64,000 nucleotides of DNA, taken from assembly GCF_900103625.1 (NCBI RefSeq), contig NZ_LT629700.1, positions 1,054,001 through 1,118,000 of the forward strand, in the 5' to 3' direction. The DNA comes from Corynebacterium mycetoides. GTDB lineage: Bacteria; Actinomycetota; Actinomycetes; Mycobacteriales; Mycobacteriaceae. Position 1 is the stretch's first letter. Each line of letters opens with the position of its first letter. The notes under the pieces were generated by a model. It saw only the letters and a list, made by a program, of their open reading frames with translations, did not search any database and had not been told where the DNA came from. The translations under genes and the position numbers were made by a program. This document shows positions 32,276 through 41,574 of this stretch, in pieces.

Positions 32276-32321
32276 GTGTGGCAGGTTCTGTGTCCTTGAG
32301 GCTCTCTCGCTTCTTGCGTTT

Positions 32322-33593
32322 CTAGAGGTAGCCCTCGAAAGATGCGGTCTTCTTCGCGGTGCGCTCGAGGCGGGACTCGGTCATGGACGCGATCTGGTCG
32401 ATGATCACGCGCTCGCGCTCGGCGTCCGTATTGGCCTCGTGCCACCACGCGGCGAACATGGTGTCCAGCGACCCCGGCGCGCCGGCGGACAGGTAGTCGT
32501 AGACGCGCACGATGCGGTTGCGCTGCCGGTCTTGGCGGGCGATGTGGGCGGGCATGTCCATCACGTAGAGGACAGCAACGGTCTTGAGCAGGCGGACCTC
32601 GGCTTCGGCTTCGGGCGGGATGACGAGTGAGCCGTGCATGCGGCCGATGGGGCCGTCGTTGGCGGCCTCCGTCGCGGTGATCACGGCGCCGACATAGCGG
32701 CCGACCAGCTCAGAGGTCATCTTCTTCAGGGTGACGTAGCCGGAAAGCGAGAAGTCGAAATCGGCGGCGGCGGAGACGATGGGGAGGGAACGGAGGCGGG
32801 CGGCGGCGTCGATAAGCTCGTCTGCTGTGCCGCCGAAAGCTTTCGCGCCTTTGGCCGCGAGCGCGGCGAGCTCGACGAGATCCCACAGCACATTCAGATC
32901 GACGCGGCCGGATACGATTCCGTCCTCGACGTCGTGGACGCTGTAGGCGATGTCATCGGAGCAGTCCATCACCTGCGCCTCCATGGGCGGGTTGTTGTCG
33001 GTGTGGCCTTCGCGCAGCCAGGTGAGAATGTGCGCGTCCTCGTCGTACGCCCCGTATTTCCGGTTGATGGTCCCGTCCGGGTTGGTGCGGGTGCACGGGT
33101 ATTTGCACGCGGCATCGAGCGCAGCGCGTGTGAGGTTGAGGCCGAATGATGCTCCGCCGTGAAGAATCTTCGGCTCCAGGCGGGTGAGGATCCGTAGTGT
33201 TTGCGCGTTTCCTTCGAAGCCACCGCATTCCTTGGCGAGCTCGTTGAGGGCGACCTCGCCGTTGTGGCCGTAGGGCGGGTGGCCGATGTCGTGGGTCAGG
33301 CCCGCCATGTCGCACAGGTCCGGGTTGAGGCCGAGGCCCAAGCCGATGCCGCGGGCGATCTGGGCGACCTCGAGCGAGTGCGTCAGGCGGGTGCGCGGAG
33401 TGTCGCCGTCGTGGGGGCCGACCACCTGAGTCTTGTCGGCGAGGCGGCGCAGGGCGGCCGAGTGCATCACGCGGGCGCGGTCGCGGGAGAACGCGTCGCG
33501 GTTGTCGGCGTCCGGGGCGAGCTGGGCGCCCTTCGGGCCTTCTGGGGCGCGGCGCTCTGCGTCGGCATCAGCGTAGGGGTACACGTTTGTCAA
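32322..33593 (-). CDS. dgt: Deoxyguanosinetriphosphate triphosphohydrolase-like protein
   Basis: This is an HD-domain dNTPase of 423 residues, splitting dNTPs to deoxynucleosides and triphosphate. It shows RDRARVMHSAALRRLADKTQV, RTRLTHSLEVAQIARGIG (first His), LTHDIGHPPYGHNGE (HD plus third His) and DDIAYSVHDVEDGI (final Asp). Length suits the family. The next gene starts divergently 41 bp away. Confidence 0.94.
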   Translation of the reverse strand: MTNVYPYADADAERRAPEGPKGAQLAPDADNRDAFSRDRARVMHSAALRRLADKTQVVGPHDGDTPRTRLTHSLEVAQIARGIGLGLGLNPDLCDMAGLTHDIGHPPYGHNGEVALNELAKECGGFEGNAQTLRILTRLEPKILHGGASFGLNLTRAALDAACKYPCTRTNPDGTINRKYGAYDEDAHILTWLREGHTDNNPPMEAQVMDCSDDIAYSVHDVEDGIVSGRVDLNVLWDLVELAALAAKGAKAFGGTADELIDAAARLRSLPIVSAAADFDFSLSGYVTLKKMTSELVGRYVGAVITATEAANDGPIGRMHGSLVIPPEAEAEVRLLKTVAVLYVMDMPAHIARQDRQRNRIVRVYDYLSAGAPGSLDTMFAAWWHEANTDAERERVIIDQIASMTESRLERTAKKTASFEGYL

Positions 33594-33634
33594 GCTTAAC
33601 CTCCGATGTCGCGGGAACGGCTACCCTGGTGCGC

Positions 33635-35665
33635 ATGAAACTGCGCTACTTCCGCATTGTGCTCGCCGCTCCCCTTCTCGCCGCCGGTGTCGGCTGTGCC
33701 GCCGCTCCGGTGGCACTGGCCGCTGCCACTCATATCGACGCCCAGGCGCCGGCCACCAGCCTGCAGCCCGGGCGGCTCACCTCCGTGGTAACGGACGAGG
33801 CCGGGGTCCTCTCCCCCGGCGAGGTCAGCCAGATCGAGTCCGCCGCGCAGCAGGTGGCGGCCGAGAAGCAGAAGACGGTGCGCGTGGTGTACCTCGACTC
33901 CTTCGGCGCGATGTCGGCGCAGGACTGGGCGCAGGCGGCGGTGAACGCCAATGGGTCGAATACAGCGATTGTAGCGATCTCGCCGGCCGAACGCGCGTTC
34001 GCGGTCGACGCCGGCGACATGTGGACCCAGGGCGAGGTGGACGCGATGTACAACGCCGCCTACTCGCGCCTGACGCAGGACGACTGGTCGGGTGCGGCGC
34101 TCGCAGCGGTCGACGCGGCGGCGACGGGCGGCGCTAGTGGGACCGGCGGCACCGGTGACGCGAGCGGCGCCGGTTGGGTCGCGGGCGGCCTGGGCGTCGC
34201 GGCGCTGGCAGGCGGCGGGATCTGGGCGGCGCAGAGGCGCAGCACGAATAAGTCGCGCGAGCGGCAGTTGGCCGACGCGCGCCAGCTCGACCCCACGGAC
34301 ACTGACTCGCTCGGCCGCCTGCCCACGCCGGCGCTCGAGGAACTCGCCCGCGACGCCCTCGTCCACGCCGACGAGTCCATCCGCCAGGGCAAGGAGGAGC
34401 TCGAGCTGGCGACGGCCGAGTTCGGCGCGGACCGCGTGCGCCCCTTCACCTCCGCGATGAACACCGCGAGCACGACGTTGCAGCGCGCGTTTTCCACCCA
34501 TCAGAAGCTTTACGACGCCATCCCGGAAACAGAGCCGGAAAAGCGCGCGATGCTGATTGACATCATTTCGTCGGCGGGCACGGCGAACGAGGCGCTGCGG
34601 GCGCGCTCGGCGGAGTTCAACGAGATGCGCGGCACCCTCATGCGCGCCGACGAGGAGATTGACAAGGTCGTGCAGCGCACCATCGACCTGCGCGCGCGGC
34701 TGGCGCCGGCGCAGGAGACGCTGGAGGGGTTGCGGGCGCGGTACTCGGGGGAGATGTTGGCGTCGATTAGCCCGAACGTCGAGGTGGCGCAGGACTCGCT
34801 GGATGAGGCCGAGAGGCTGCTCGGCGAGGCCCGCGCGGTGTCGAAGCAGCCCGCCGGGCGCCAGGGCGCGCTCGTGGACCTGCTCGCCTCGGCGTCGCAC
34901 GCGGTGGAGGTGTCCGACACCAACCTCGCCGCCATCGAGCACGCCGAGACCAACATCCGCGACGCCAAGGCCAACCTGCCGGCGCTGACGAGTGAGATTG
35001 AGGATGAGCTGCGCGAGATCGCGGAGCTCAAGCAGGCCCGCCAGATCGGGGCGGACATCGACGTCGCCGCGCTGGACACCATTACCGAAGAGGCCCGGCA
35101 GGCGCTGGCGGGCATGGGCAACCGGGCGGAGACGGACCCGCTGTCGCTCTACACCGACCTGACCGATTTGGACTCGCGGATCGACGCTCACATCGACCGC
35201 GCGCGCGGCGCCGCCTCCGACCAGAACCGCCAGCTGCAGGTGCTCAAGCAGCAGCTGCAGGTGGCCGTGACCCAGCTGCAGACCGCAGAGGACCTGATCA
35301 ACTCGCGCGGGCGGATCATCAGCTCGCACGCGCGCACCCTGCTCGCCGAGGCGAAGCGCCAGTACGCGGAGTCGCGCAACCGGGCGACCTCGGACACACG
35401 GGGGGCGATCGACTTCGCGCGCGCCGCCACCGAGACCGCGCGGCGGGCGATCGCCGCCGCCAATGACGACATCCAGCGCTACCAGCAGCGGCGCAACCAG
35501 CAGATGGCCGGAAGCATCGGCGGCAACATGGCCAACGCCATTATCTGGGGCTCGATTCTGTCCGGCGGCTTCGGCGGCGGGAACAACGGCGGGTTCGGGG
35601 GCGGCTTCGGCGGTGGCGGCGGGTTCTCCGGCGGCGGCCCTGTCGGCCGCGGCGGGATGTTCTAG
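33635..35665 (+). CDS. TPM-domain exported membrane protein with coiled-coil and Gly-rich tail
   Basis: The predicted 676-residue protein has a signal peptide (FRIVLAAPLLAAGVGCAAAP) and an extracellular TPM (YgcG-type) domain, about 45-170, with VTDEAGVLSPGEVSQIESAAQQ and VDAGDMWTQGEVD. A single membrane helix lies near 188-207 (WVAGGLGVAALAGGGIW). A long Ala/Glu/Arg-rich coiled-coil region follows (about 220-640), with a Gly/Phe repeat tail (GGFGGGNNGGFGGGFGGGG). Such proteins are suggested to be linked with membrane or photosystem-type repair in other bacteria; the role here is unknown. Start ATG 33635 is chosen for the signal peptide; a longer frame begins at 33587. Confidence 0.85.
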   Translation: MKLRYFRIVLAAPLLAAGVGCAAAPVALAAATHIDAQAPATSLQPGRLTSVVTDEAGVLSPGEVSQIESAAQQVAAEKQKTVRVVYLDSFGAMSAQDWAQAAVNANGSNTAIVAISPAERAFAVDAGDMWTQGEVDAMYNAAYSRLTQDDWSGAALAAVDAAATGGASGTGGTGDASGAGWVAGGLGVAALAGGGIWAAQRRSTNKSRERQLADARQLDPTDTDSLGRLPTPALEELARDALVHADESIRQGKEELELATAEFGADRVRPFTSAMNTASTTLQRAFSTHQKLYDAIPETEPEKRAMLIDIISSAGTANEALRARSAEFNEMRGTLMRADEEIDKVVQRTIDLRARLAPAQETLEGLRARYSGEMLASISPNVEVAQDSLDEAERLLGEARAVSKQPAGRQGALVDLLASASHAVEVSDTNLAAIEHAETNIRDAKANLPALTSEIEDELREIAELKQARQIGADIDVAALDTITEEARQALAGMGNRAETDPLSLYTDLTDLDSRIDAHIDRARGAASDQNRQLQVLKQQLQVAVTQLQTAEDLINSRGRIISSHARTLLAEAKRQYAESRNRATSDTRGAIDFARAATETARRAIAAANDDIQRYQQRRNQQMAGSIGGNMANAIIWGSILSGGFGGGNNGGFGGGFGGGGGFSGGGPVGRGGMF

Positions 35666-36051
35666 CGCATCGTGCGCCGCGTGGGCGTGTCCACAAACGT
35701 CAGCGCCCACGTCATGAACACCACGTCCAGGTCGAGCTCGGCGACGGGGTCGACCTCGAGGCTGCCGTCGGCGCGGCCGCGGGTGCGCGCCACCACGCGC
35801 CCGTGCGCGTCGAGGATCTCGCGGCGCTTCCCGCCGACGCGGTTGAGCGCGTACTGGCGCCCGTCGCAGTCGGCGCGGTAGCGCAGCACCGTCATCCCCG
35901 CCCTGCGCAGGCGGAATTCGGCGCCGTCGGGGGCGACGGCGTGCGCCGGGGAGGTGAGGCGCAGGGAAGCGTCGCCGAAGGTGAGCGTGTCGGGGGTTGC
36001 CTCGGCGTGGGTGCCGGAGGCGTCGACAAGCGAGGCTCCCTCCCAGATCAT
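35662..36051 (-). CDS. Conserved protein of unknown function
   Basis: This 129-residue protein starts ATG 36051, which overlaps the upstream stop as ATGA. It is rich in beta-strand-like segments (TLTFGDASLRLTSP, GAEFRLRRAGMTVLRYRADC, GRQYALNRVG, REILDAHGRVVARTRG), like the LURP/tubby-like 'scramblase-type' beta barrels, but I cannot assign a family. Its stop overlaps the convergent TPM gene by four bases. Coupling to the next gene suggests joint function. Confidence 0.7.
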   Translation of the reverse strand: MIWEGASLVDASGTHAEATPDTLTFGDASLRLTSPAHAVAPDGAEFRLRRAGMTVLRYRADCDGRQYALNRVGGKRREILDAHGRVVARTRGRADGSLEVDPVAELDLDVVFMTWALTFVDTPTRRTMR

Positions 36052-36557
36052 TGGAAGAGGAAAACCACGACGACGAAGATGGAGAGGAAGACGAGGAAGG
36101 CGATCAGCGCGTTGGAGTTGATCATCTTCTTCGTCTCCAGCACCTCGCGGGCCACCCACGCCAGCGCGACGACGTCGGTGGCGGGCAGGTCGGTCTCGCC
36201 CTCGAACTCGACGATGGCGCGGCGCACGCCGTTGTGATCCTGGGTGAACTGGGCGACCTTGTCGCCGCGGGCGTCGTCGACGATCCAGTTCTTGGACCAC
36301 TCGTTGACAAGCGCGTAATGGCGGCCCTCGACATCCACGGCGATGGTCTTGTCGCGCTTGAGGCTCCCCATGGCGCGGACAATCTCCCGGCCGCCGCGGG
36401 TGGCCACTGCCCCCGACTCCGGCGAGGCGACGAGCTCCCATTCCTCGTCGCCCACCTGCGCGCGCTCGTGGGTGAACACGCCGAGGACCTCCGGGCCGTC
36501 CTCGGCCAGGAGCTTCAGGTTGTCCTTGTTGCTGCGATCCCAGCTGACGTAATGCAT
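36048..36557 (-). CDS. Conserved protein with C-terminal membrane anchor
   Basis: This 169-residue protein has a beta-rich soluble part (LKLLAEDGPEVLGVFTHERAQV, TIAVDVEGRHYALVNEWSKNWIVDDARGDKVAQF) similar in style to its partner at 35662-36051. It ends in a membrane helix (ALIAFLVFLSIFVVVVFLF). Start ATG 36557 lies 4 bases after the glyS stop; an ATG at 36572 overlaps glyS. It appears to be part of a glyS transcription unit. Function unknown. Confidence 0.7.
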   Translation of the reverse strand: MHYVSWDRSNKDNLKLLAEDGPEVLGVFTHERAQVGDEEWELVASPESGAVATRGGREIVRAMGSLKRDKTIAVDVEGRHYALVNEWSKNWIVDDARGDKVAQFTQDHNGVRRAIVEFEGETDLPATDVVALAWVAREVLETKKMINSNALIAFLVFLSIFVVVVFLFQ

Positions 36558-36561
36558 GGTC

Positions 36562-37944
36562 CTAGCATCCAATCAGGCGTGCGGCCAGGTAGGACTCGAG
36601 CTCGTCGAGGCTGACGCGCTCCTGCTCCATCGTGTCGCGCTCGCGCACCGTCACAGCGTTGTCCTCCAACGAGTCGAAGTCGAAGGTGACGCAGAACGGG
36701 GTGCCAATCTCGTCCTGGCGGCGGTAGCGGCGGCCGATGGCGCCGGAGGTGTCGTAGTCCACGTTCCAGTGCTGGCGCAGCTGCTGGGCCAGCTCCTCGG
36801 CCGGGCCGGAGAGCTCGGGCTTCTTGGACAGCGGCAGCACCGCGACCTTCACCGGGGCCAGGCGGCGATCCAGCTTGAGCACGACGCGGGTGTCCACACC
36901 GCCCTTGGAGTTGGGGGCCTCGTCCTCGTGGTAGGCGTCAATCAGGAAGGCCATCATCGCGCGGCCCAGGCCGGCGGCGGGCTCGATGCAGTACGGGATC
37001 CAGCGCTCGCCCGAGTCCTGCTCGAAGTAGCTCAGGTCCTCGCCGGAGGCCTCGGCGTGCGTCTTCAGGTCGTAGTCCGTGCGGTTGGCCACGCCCTCGA
37101 GCTCGCCCCACTTGGAGCCGGCGAAGTTGAACGCGTACTCCACGTCCACCGTGCGCTTGGAGTAGTGGGACAGCTTCTCCTTCGGGTGCTCGTACAGGCG
37201 CAGGTTCTCCGGGTCGATGCCCAGGTCGATGTACCACTGCAGGCGGTTGTCAATCCAGTACTGGTGCCACTGCTCGTCCTCGCCCGGCTTGACAAAGAAC
37301 TCCATTTCCATCTGCTCGAACTCGCGGGTGCGGAAGATGAAGTTGCCCGGGGTGATCTCGTTGCGGAAGGACTTGCCCATGTTGGCGATGCCGAACGGCG
37401 GCTTCATGCGCGCCGACGTCATCACATTCTTGAAGTTGACGAAGATGCCCTGCGCCGTCTCCGGGCGCAGGTAGTGCAGGCCTTCCTCGTCGTCGACGGG
37501 GCCGAGGTAGGTCTTCATCAGGCCCGAGAACGCGCGCGGCTCGGTCCAGTTGCCGGGCTGGCCCGTCTCCGGGTCGTTGATGTCCGCCAGGCCGTTGGCC
37601 GGCGGGTGGCCGTGCTTTTCCTCGTAGGCCTCCAACAGGTGGTCGGCGCGGTAGCGCTTATGGGTGTAGAGTGATTCCACCAGAGGGTCCGTGAAGACCT
37701 CGAGGTGGCCCGAAGCCACCCACACCTGACGCGGCAGGATGATGGAGGTGTCCACGCCCACGGTGTCCTTGCGGGACTGAACCATGTGGCGCCACCACTG
37801 ACGCTTCAGATTCTCCTTCAACTCCACGCCGAGCGGGCCGTAGTCCCACGCGGAGCGGGTACCGCCGTAAATCTCACCCGCCGGGTACACCAAGCCGCGG
37901 CGCTTGCAGAGATTTACGACGGTATCAATGTTGCTGGAGGCCAT
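36562..37944 (-). CDS. glyS: Glycyl-tRNA synthetase (single-chain class II)
   Basis: The enzyme charges tRNA-Gly. The 460-residue protein is the eukaryote/archaeal-like dimeric form found in actinobacteria. It shows [35 protein letters not shown] at the N-terminus, class II motif 2 ([25 protein letters not shown]), motif 3 ([14 protein letters not shown]) and the C-terminal anticodon-binding domain ([11 protein letters not shown]). Start ATG 37944 has AGGAG 6 bases upstream. The 190 bases up to the divergent regulator gene hold both promoters and no gene. Confidence 0.96.
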   Translation of the reverse strand: MASSNIDTVVNLCKRRGLVYPAGEIYGGTRSAWDYGPLGVELKENLKRQWWRHMVQSRKDTVGVDTSIILPRQVWVASGHLEVFTDPLVESLYTHKRYRADHLLEAYEEKHGHPPANGLADINDPETGQPGNWTEPRAFSGLMKTYLGPVDDEEGLHYLRPETAQGIFVNFKNVMTSARMKPPFGIANMGKSFRNEITPGNFIFRTREFEQMEMEFFVKPGEDEQWHQYWIDNRLQWYIDLGIDPENLRLYEHPKEKLSHYSKRTVDVEYAFNFAGSKWGELEGVANRTDYDLKTHAEASGEDLSYFEQDSGERWIPYCIEPAAGLGRAMMAFLIDAYHEDEAPNSKGGVDTRVVLKLDRRLAPVKVAVLPLSKKPELSGPAEELAQQLRQHWNVDYDTSGAIGRRYRRQDEIGTPFCVTFDFDSLEDNAVTVRERDTMEQERVSLDELESYLAARLIGC

Positions 37945-38134
37945 AGACAACTCCTACTAATTCAGACGGCAGCGAAAACTAGTTGCCCAGTGTAGCGGGT
38001 CGATATGACAACCGGTTCGATCGCCTAATGGGTGGTCGTTTCCACTAAACAAAGACACGCGTCCAGTATATTTTCTGGTAGCAATAAGGTAGAACTGCCT
38101 GCAGGGATTTTGGTTGAGAAAGGGGCTGAGCGTC

Positions 38135-38611
38135 GTGGACAGAATGCAACCGGGCGATGTTGAACGCACAGCCGAGCTCGTGAGCGCGCTCGATTCTCCC
38201 CTGCGCCTGCAGATACTCCTGCTGCTCAATGACAGCCCCCACGTGGTGCACCAGATCGTGGGCAAACTGGATAAGTCCCAGCCGCTGGTGAGCCAGCACT
38301 TGCGGGTGCTGAAGCGGTGCGCTCTCGTCGACGCCACCCGCTCCGGCCGCGAGGTTGTCTACGCCCTCGCCCAGCCCGAGGTCATCGACGTGATCCACGA
38401 GCTCGCGGACATCTCCGCGACGGCCGCCGAGTCCGCCGAGGCCGCCGGTTCCACCGAGGATGAGCTCGATGAGCTCGCTTTTCGACGCCGAGGCCGCAAC
38501 GAGCGGAACTCCGGTTCGGGCGCCGCCGCAATCATCGATCCCCCCGCCGACGTGCGCCCCGATCAGGACCCCGGCCTGACCCCAAAGACGCCCGGTCCCG
38601 TTCGCGAATAA
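38135..38611 (+). CDS. ArsR/SmtB-family transcriptional regulator
   Basis: This winged-helix repressor of about 158 residues has DSPLRLQILLLLNDSPHVVHQI, the recognition helix KSQPLVSQHLRVLKRCALV and a wing RSGREVVYALA. It is followed 9 bases later by zur; the same SmtB-Zur pair occurs in mycobacteria, where the ArsR member senses zinc and controls the operon. GTG 38135 is favoured because AAAGGGG lies about 9 bases upstream; ATG 38144 is an alternative. The C-terminal tail of about 50 residues is polar and unusual in length. TATATT at 38067-38072 is a possible -10 box. Confidence 0.88.
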   Translation: MDRMQPGDVERTAELVSALDSPLRLQILLLLNDSPHVVHQIVGKLDKSQPLVSQHLRVLKRCALVDATRSGREVVYALAQPEVIDVIHELADISATAAESAEAAGSTEDELDELAFRRRGRNERNSGSGAAAIIDPPADVRPDQDPGLTPKTPGPVRE

Positions 38612-38620
38612 GGTGTATGC

Positions 38621-39040
38621 ATGGCTACCTACTCGTCCACCCCGAAACTCGGGGTGCGCAACACATGGCAGCGCACGGCCGTCGTCGATGCGCTGCGTGA
38701 CATAGACAAGTTCGTCTCCGCCCGGCAGATCCACGAGGAGCTCGAGCGCCGCGGTGAGAAGGTCGGCCTGACCACGGTGTACCGCACCCTGCAATCGCTG
38801 GCCGACGTCGAGGCCGTGGACGTCCTGCAGAACAAGGACGGCGAGTCCCTCTACCGCCACTGCCTGACCGACCATCACCACCACCACCTCGTGTGCACCG
38901 TCTGCGGGCGCAGCGAGGAAATCGAGGGCGGGCCCGTGGAGAAGTGGGCGCAGCTGGTGGCGCAGCGCTACGGCTACCAGCTCGTCGGCCACGACGCCGA
39001 AGTGTTCGGCGTCTGCCGCGGCTGCCAGGCCGCGCGGTAG
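38621..39040 (+). CDS. zur: Zinc uptake regulator of the Fur family
   Basis: This 139-residue Fur-family repressor has a winged helix (RNTWQRTAVVDAL, SARQIHEEL, VGLTTVYRTLQSLAD). The metal-binding part contains HHHHH-LVCTVCG and the second C-x-x-C pair (VCRGCQ). The His-rich loop and the partner ArsR gene support Zur over iron-sensing Fur. It would block zinc-uptake genes when zinc is plentiful. AAGG lies 7 bases before the ATG. Confidence 0.9.
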   Translation: MATYSSTPKLGVRNTWQRTAVVDALRDIDKFVSARQIHEELERRGEKVGLTTVYRTLQSLADVEAVDVLQNKDGESLYRHCLTDHHHHHLVCTVCGRSEEIEGGPVEKWAQLVAQRYGYQLVGHDAEVFGVCRGCQAAR

Positions 39041-39054
39041 TTGGGAATTAGGTT

Positions 39055-39795
39055 TTAGGCGTTGTGCTCGACCGCGCCGCCGAAGCGGCGGTCGCGCTTG
39101 GCGTACTCCAGCACCGCGTCAAACAGGTCGTCCTGGGTGAAGTCGGGCCACAGCTTCTGCTGGTACACCATCTCCGCGTACGCCGACTGCCACACCAGGA
39201 AATTCGACGTGCGCTGCTCCCCCGACGGGCGCAGAAACAGGTCCACGTCCGGCATCTCGGGCTGGTAGAGCCACTCCGGGAAGTTGTCCTCCGTGATGTC
39301 TTTCGCGCGGACCTGGCCGTTCGCCGAGGCGTCGACAAGCGCGCGCACCGCGTCGAGGATCTCCGCGCGGCCGCCGTAGTTGACGCACATCACCAGGGTC
39401 AACCCCGTGTTGTCGCGGGTGAGCTCCTCGGCCGCCTCGAGCTCGCGGATCACGCTGCGCCACAGCCGCGGGCGTCGGCCGGCCCAGAGGATGCGCACGT
39501 TTTTGGCGTGCAGCTCGTCGCGGCGGTTGCGCAGGACGTCGCGGGAAAAGCCCATGAGGAAACGCACCTCGTCGGCGCTGCGCCGCCAGTTCTCCGTGGA
39601 AAACGCGTACGCCGACAGCCACTCGACAGTGCCCAGCTCGATGCAGGCGTCGACGCAGTCCATGAGCACCGCCTCGCCGCGCTTATGCCCCTCCGTGCGC
39701 CTCAATCCGCGCTGCTGCGCCCAGCGGCCGTTGCCGTCCATGACCACGGCAATGTGACGGGGAATGAACTCGGGCGCGATGTCGGGTCTGCTCAT
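39055..39795 (-). CDS. uppS: Isoprenyl (cis-prenyl) transferase, decaprenyl diphosphate synthase
   Basis: The enzyme makes the cis-polyprenyl diphosphate lipid carrier for cell-wall and polysaccharide assembly. The 246-residue protein contains [17 protein letters not shown] (catalytic Asp), [25 protein letters not shown] and [23 protein letters not shown]. The length and motifs are those of UppS/Rv2361c proteins. Seven bases separate it from recO upstream. It ends 14 bases from the convergent zur gene. Confidence 0.94.
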   Translation of the reverse strand: MSRPDIAPEFIPRHIAVVMDGNGRWAQQRGLRRTEGHKRGEAVLMDCVDACIELGTVEWLSAYAFSTENWRRSADEVRFLMGFSRDVLRNRRDELHAKNVRILWAGRRPRLWRSVIRELEAAEELTRDNTGLTLVMCVNYGGRAEILDAVRALVDASANGQVRAKDITEDNFPEWLYQPEMPDVDLFLRPSGEQRTSNFLVWQSAYAEMVYQQKLWPDFTQDDLFDAVLEYAKRDRRFGGAVEHNA

Positions 39796-39802
39796 TGCTC
39801 TA

Positions 39803-40543
39803 TTATGCCTGCTCCATGATCCGCAGGCTCTTCACGGCCGACTCCACGTGCCACTGCAGGTGGGCGGAGGTGAGCCGGTGGACGTGATCCACCATCTCCG
39901 TGCTCGCCGGGTGGCCGTGCTGGATGAGCCACATCACGTGCAGGGTCTCCGGGTCCACGCTTACCGAGCCCGGCGGGCGGCAGTTGTTGCACACCGCCCC
40001 GCCCGCCGCGGCGTTGAACGCCTTGTGCGGCCCCGGGGCCTGGCAGCTCGCGCAATCGAAGAGGCTCAGCCCCCATCCGGCGTACTCGGTGGCGCGCAGG
40101 ATAAAGGCGTCGAGGACCAGCGTCGGGTGCTGGCCGGACTGGCCGAGGGCGTGGAGGGCGTCGGCGGTGGCGTCGAAAAGCTCGGCCCCCTCGTTGGCAT
40201 CCGAATAGCTCAGCTTCTCCGCGGTCTCCAGAATCGCGCAGCCGGCGGTGTAGCGGTCGAAGTCCTCGATGATGCGGCCCGCGTAGTAGGCCACCGTGTC
40301 CGCGGCCGTGATCGTGGCCAGGTTGCGGCCCGGGTAGAGCTGGACGTCGAGGTCCACGAACGGCTGGATGCGCGAGCCGAAGCGGGAGCGGGACTTGCGC
40401 ACGCCCTTGGCCACCGCGCGGACCAGGCCGTGGGCGCGCGTCAGCAGCACGACGACGCGGTCGGCCTCGGCGAAGTCGTAGGTGCGCACGACGAACGCGC
40501 GGTCGCGGTAGCTCGGCTTGCGGGAGCCTGTTTTAGAAGCCAA
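39803..40543 (-). CDS. recO: DNA repair protein RecO
   Basis: RecO helps RecR load RecA on gapped DNA. The 246-residue protein has the N-terminal OB fold ([35 protein letters not shown]) and the C-terminal zinc-finger domain with four cysteines (CASCQAPG...CNNCR). Length is normal. It overlaps the end of era by 11 bases, giving an era-recO-uppS order. Confidence 0.94.
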   Translation of the reverse strand: MASKTGSRKPSYRDRAFVVRTYDFAEADRVVVLLTRAHGLVRAVAKGVRKSRSRFGSRIQPFVDLDVQLYPGRNLATITAADTVAYYAGRIIEDFDRYTAGCAILETAEKLSYSDANEGAELFDATADALHALGQSGQHPTLVLDAFILRATEYAGWGLSLFDCASCQAPGPHKAFNAAAGGAVCNNCRPPGSVSVDPETLHVMWLIQHGHPASTEMVDHVHRLTSAHLQWHVESAVKSLRIMEQA

Positions 40544-41456
40544 GGCGGCCGAGCGCTTTCGGGTCGGATTGCCAGTTCTTGAGCACCTTGATGCGCAGGT
40601 CCAAAAACACGTTCTGCCCGAGCAGCTCGATGATCTGCTTGCGGGCGCGGTGCACGATGCCAGAGAGACGGCGCCCGTCGGGGCCCTCGATGATCTTCTT
40701 CTGCCCCGGACGCTCGAGGAACATCACCGCGTAGATCCTCAGCTTGTCGGGGTTGTCGGGGTCCGGGTGCATCTCGTCGATCTGCACGGCCACCGAGTGC
40801 GGCAGCTCCTCGCGCAGGCCTTGGAGCGCCTCCTCGCGGATGAGCTCGGAGATGCGGGTCTCGGTGTCCTCGTCGGTGATGTGGCCCTCGGGGTAGAACT
40901 GCGGTCCCTCGGGCAGCTGGCTGACCAGCAGGTCCAGCAGCACGTCGAGCTGCACGCCGTTGGTTGCGGACACGGGGACGACCTCGCATCCCTCGCCCAA
41001 TAAATCGTGGAGCTCCAGCAGGCGCTCGCCCACGGTGTCCTTGCCCGACTTGTCCAGCTTGGTCACGATGCCGACGATCGGGGTACCCGGCTTCGTCTCC
41101 CGGATCTGCTCCAATATGAAGCGGTCGCCCGGGCCGATCTTCTCGTCCGCCGGAACGGTGAAGCCGATGACGTCGACGTCGGCGAAGGTGTCCCGGACCA
41201 CGTCATTGAGCCGCTCGCCCAAAAGCGTGCGCGGGCGGTGCACACCGGGGGTGTCCACGACGATGACCTGCGCGTCCGGGCGGTTGATGATGCCCCGGAT
41301 GGGGTGGCGCGTCGTCTCCGGCTGGTCCGCCATGATGGCAATCTTCTCCCCCACCAGCGCGTTCGTCAGTGTCGACTTGCCCGTGTTCGGGCGCCCGACG
41401 AAGCTGACGAAGCCGGAGCGGAAGCCCTCAGGCGCATTCATATCCATGCGGGCCAT
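40533..41456 (-). CDS. era: GTPase Era
   Basis: Era is needed for maturation of the 30S subunit and 16S rRNA. The 307-residue protein has G1 (GRPNTGKSTLTNAL), G2 (TTRHPIRGI), G3 (DTPGVHRP), G4 (TKLDKSGK) and a C-terminal KH domain (IIEGPDGRRLSGIVHRARKQI). Start at 41456 could also be ATG two or four codons later. Ribosome-maturation genes ybeY and phoH lie nearby on the same strand, separated by a DUF222/HNH gene and pdxY. Confidence 0.95.
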   Translation of the reverse strand: MARMDMNAPEGFRSGFVSFVGRPNTGKSTLTNALVGEKIAIMADQPETTRHPIRGIINRPDAQVIVVDTPGVHRPRTLLGERLNDVVRDTFADVDVIGFTVPADEKIGPGDRFILEQIRETKPGTPIVGIVTKLDKSGKDTVGERLLELHDLLGEGCEVVPVSATNGVQLDVLLDLLVSQLPEGPQFYPEGHITDEDTETRISELIREEALQGLREELPHSVAVQIDEMHPDPDNPDKLRIYAVMFLERPGQKKIIEGPDGRRLSGIVHRARKQIIELLGQNVFLDLRIKVLKNWQSDPKALGRLGF

Positions 41457-41511
41457 CTTAGCTGCGCCGCCGACATTTCCCCTCCTCGCACACTCTAGTG
41501 TGAAATTAGCA

Positions 41512-41540
41512 CTTGGGTTCTATGTCGGGGTGGGTATAAT
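41512..41540 (+). promoter_or_regulatory. Promoter of the DUF222/HNH gene
   Basis: A perfect TATAAT at 41535-41540 is preceded, 16-17 bases upstream, by CTTGGG/TTGGGT (41512-41518), a modest -35 match. The next gene begins at 41575 with GGGGGGAGGG just before it. This is the cleanest promoter seen by eye in the housekeeping half of the window. Confidence 0.6.
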
Positions 41541-41574
41541 TAAGGGCACACACTTTCGAATGGGGGGAGGGTTG

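Noticed and set aside
38005-38030. Possible tRNA T-arm (GGTTCGATCGCC)
   Set aside because: No acceptor or anticodon stems can be drawn around it; it lies in the glyS promoter region.
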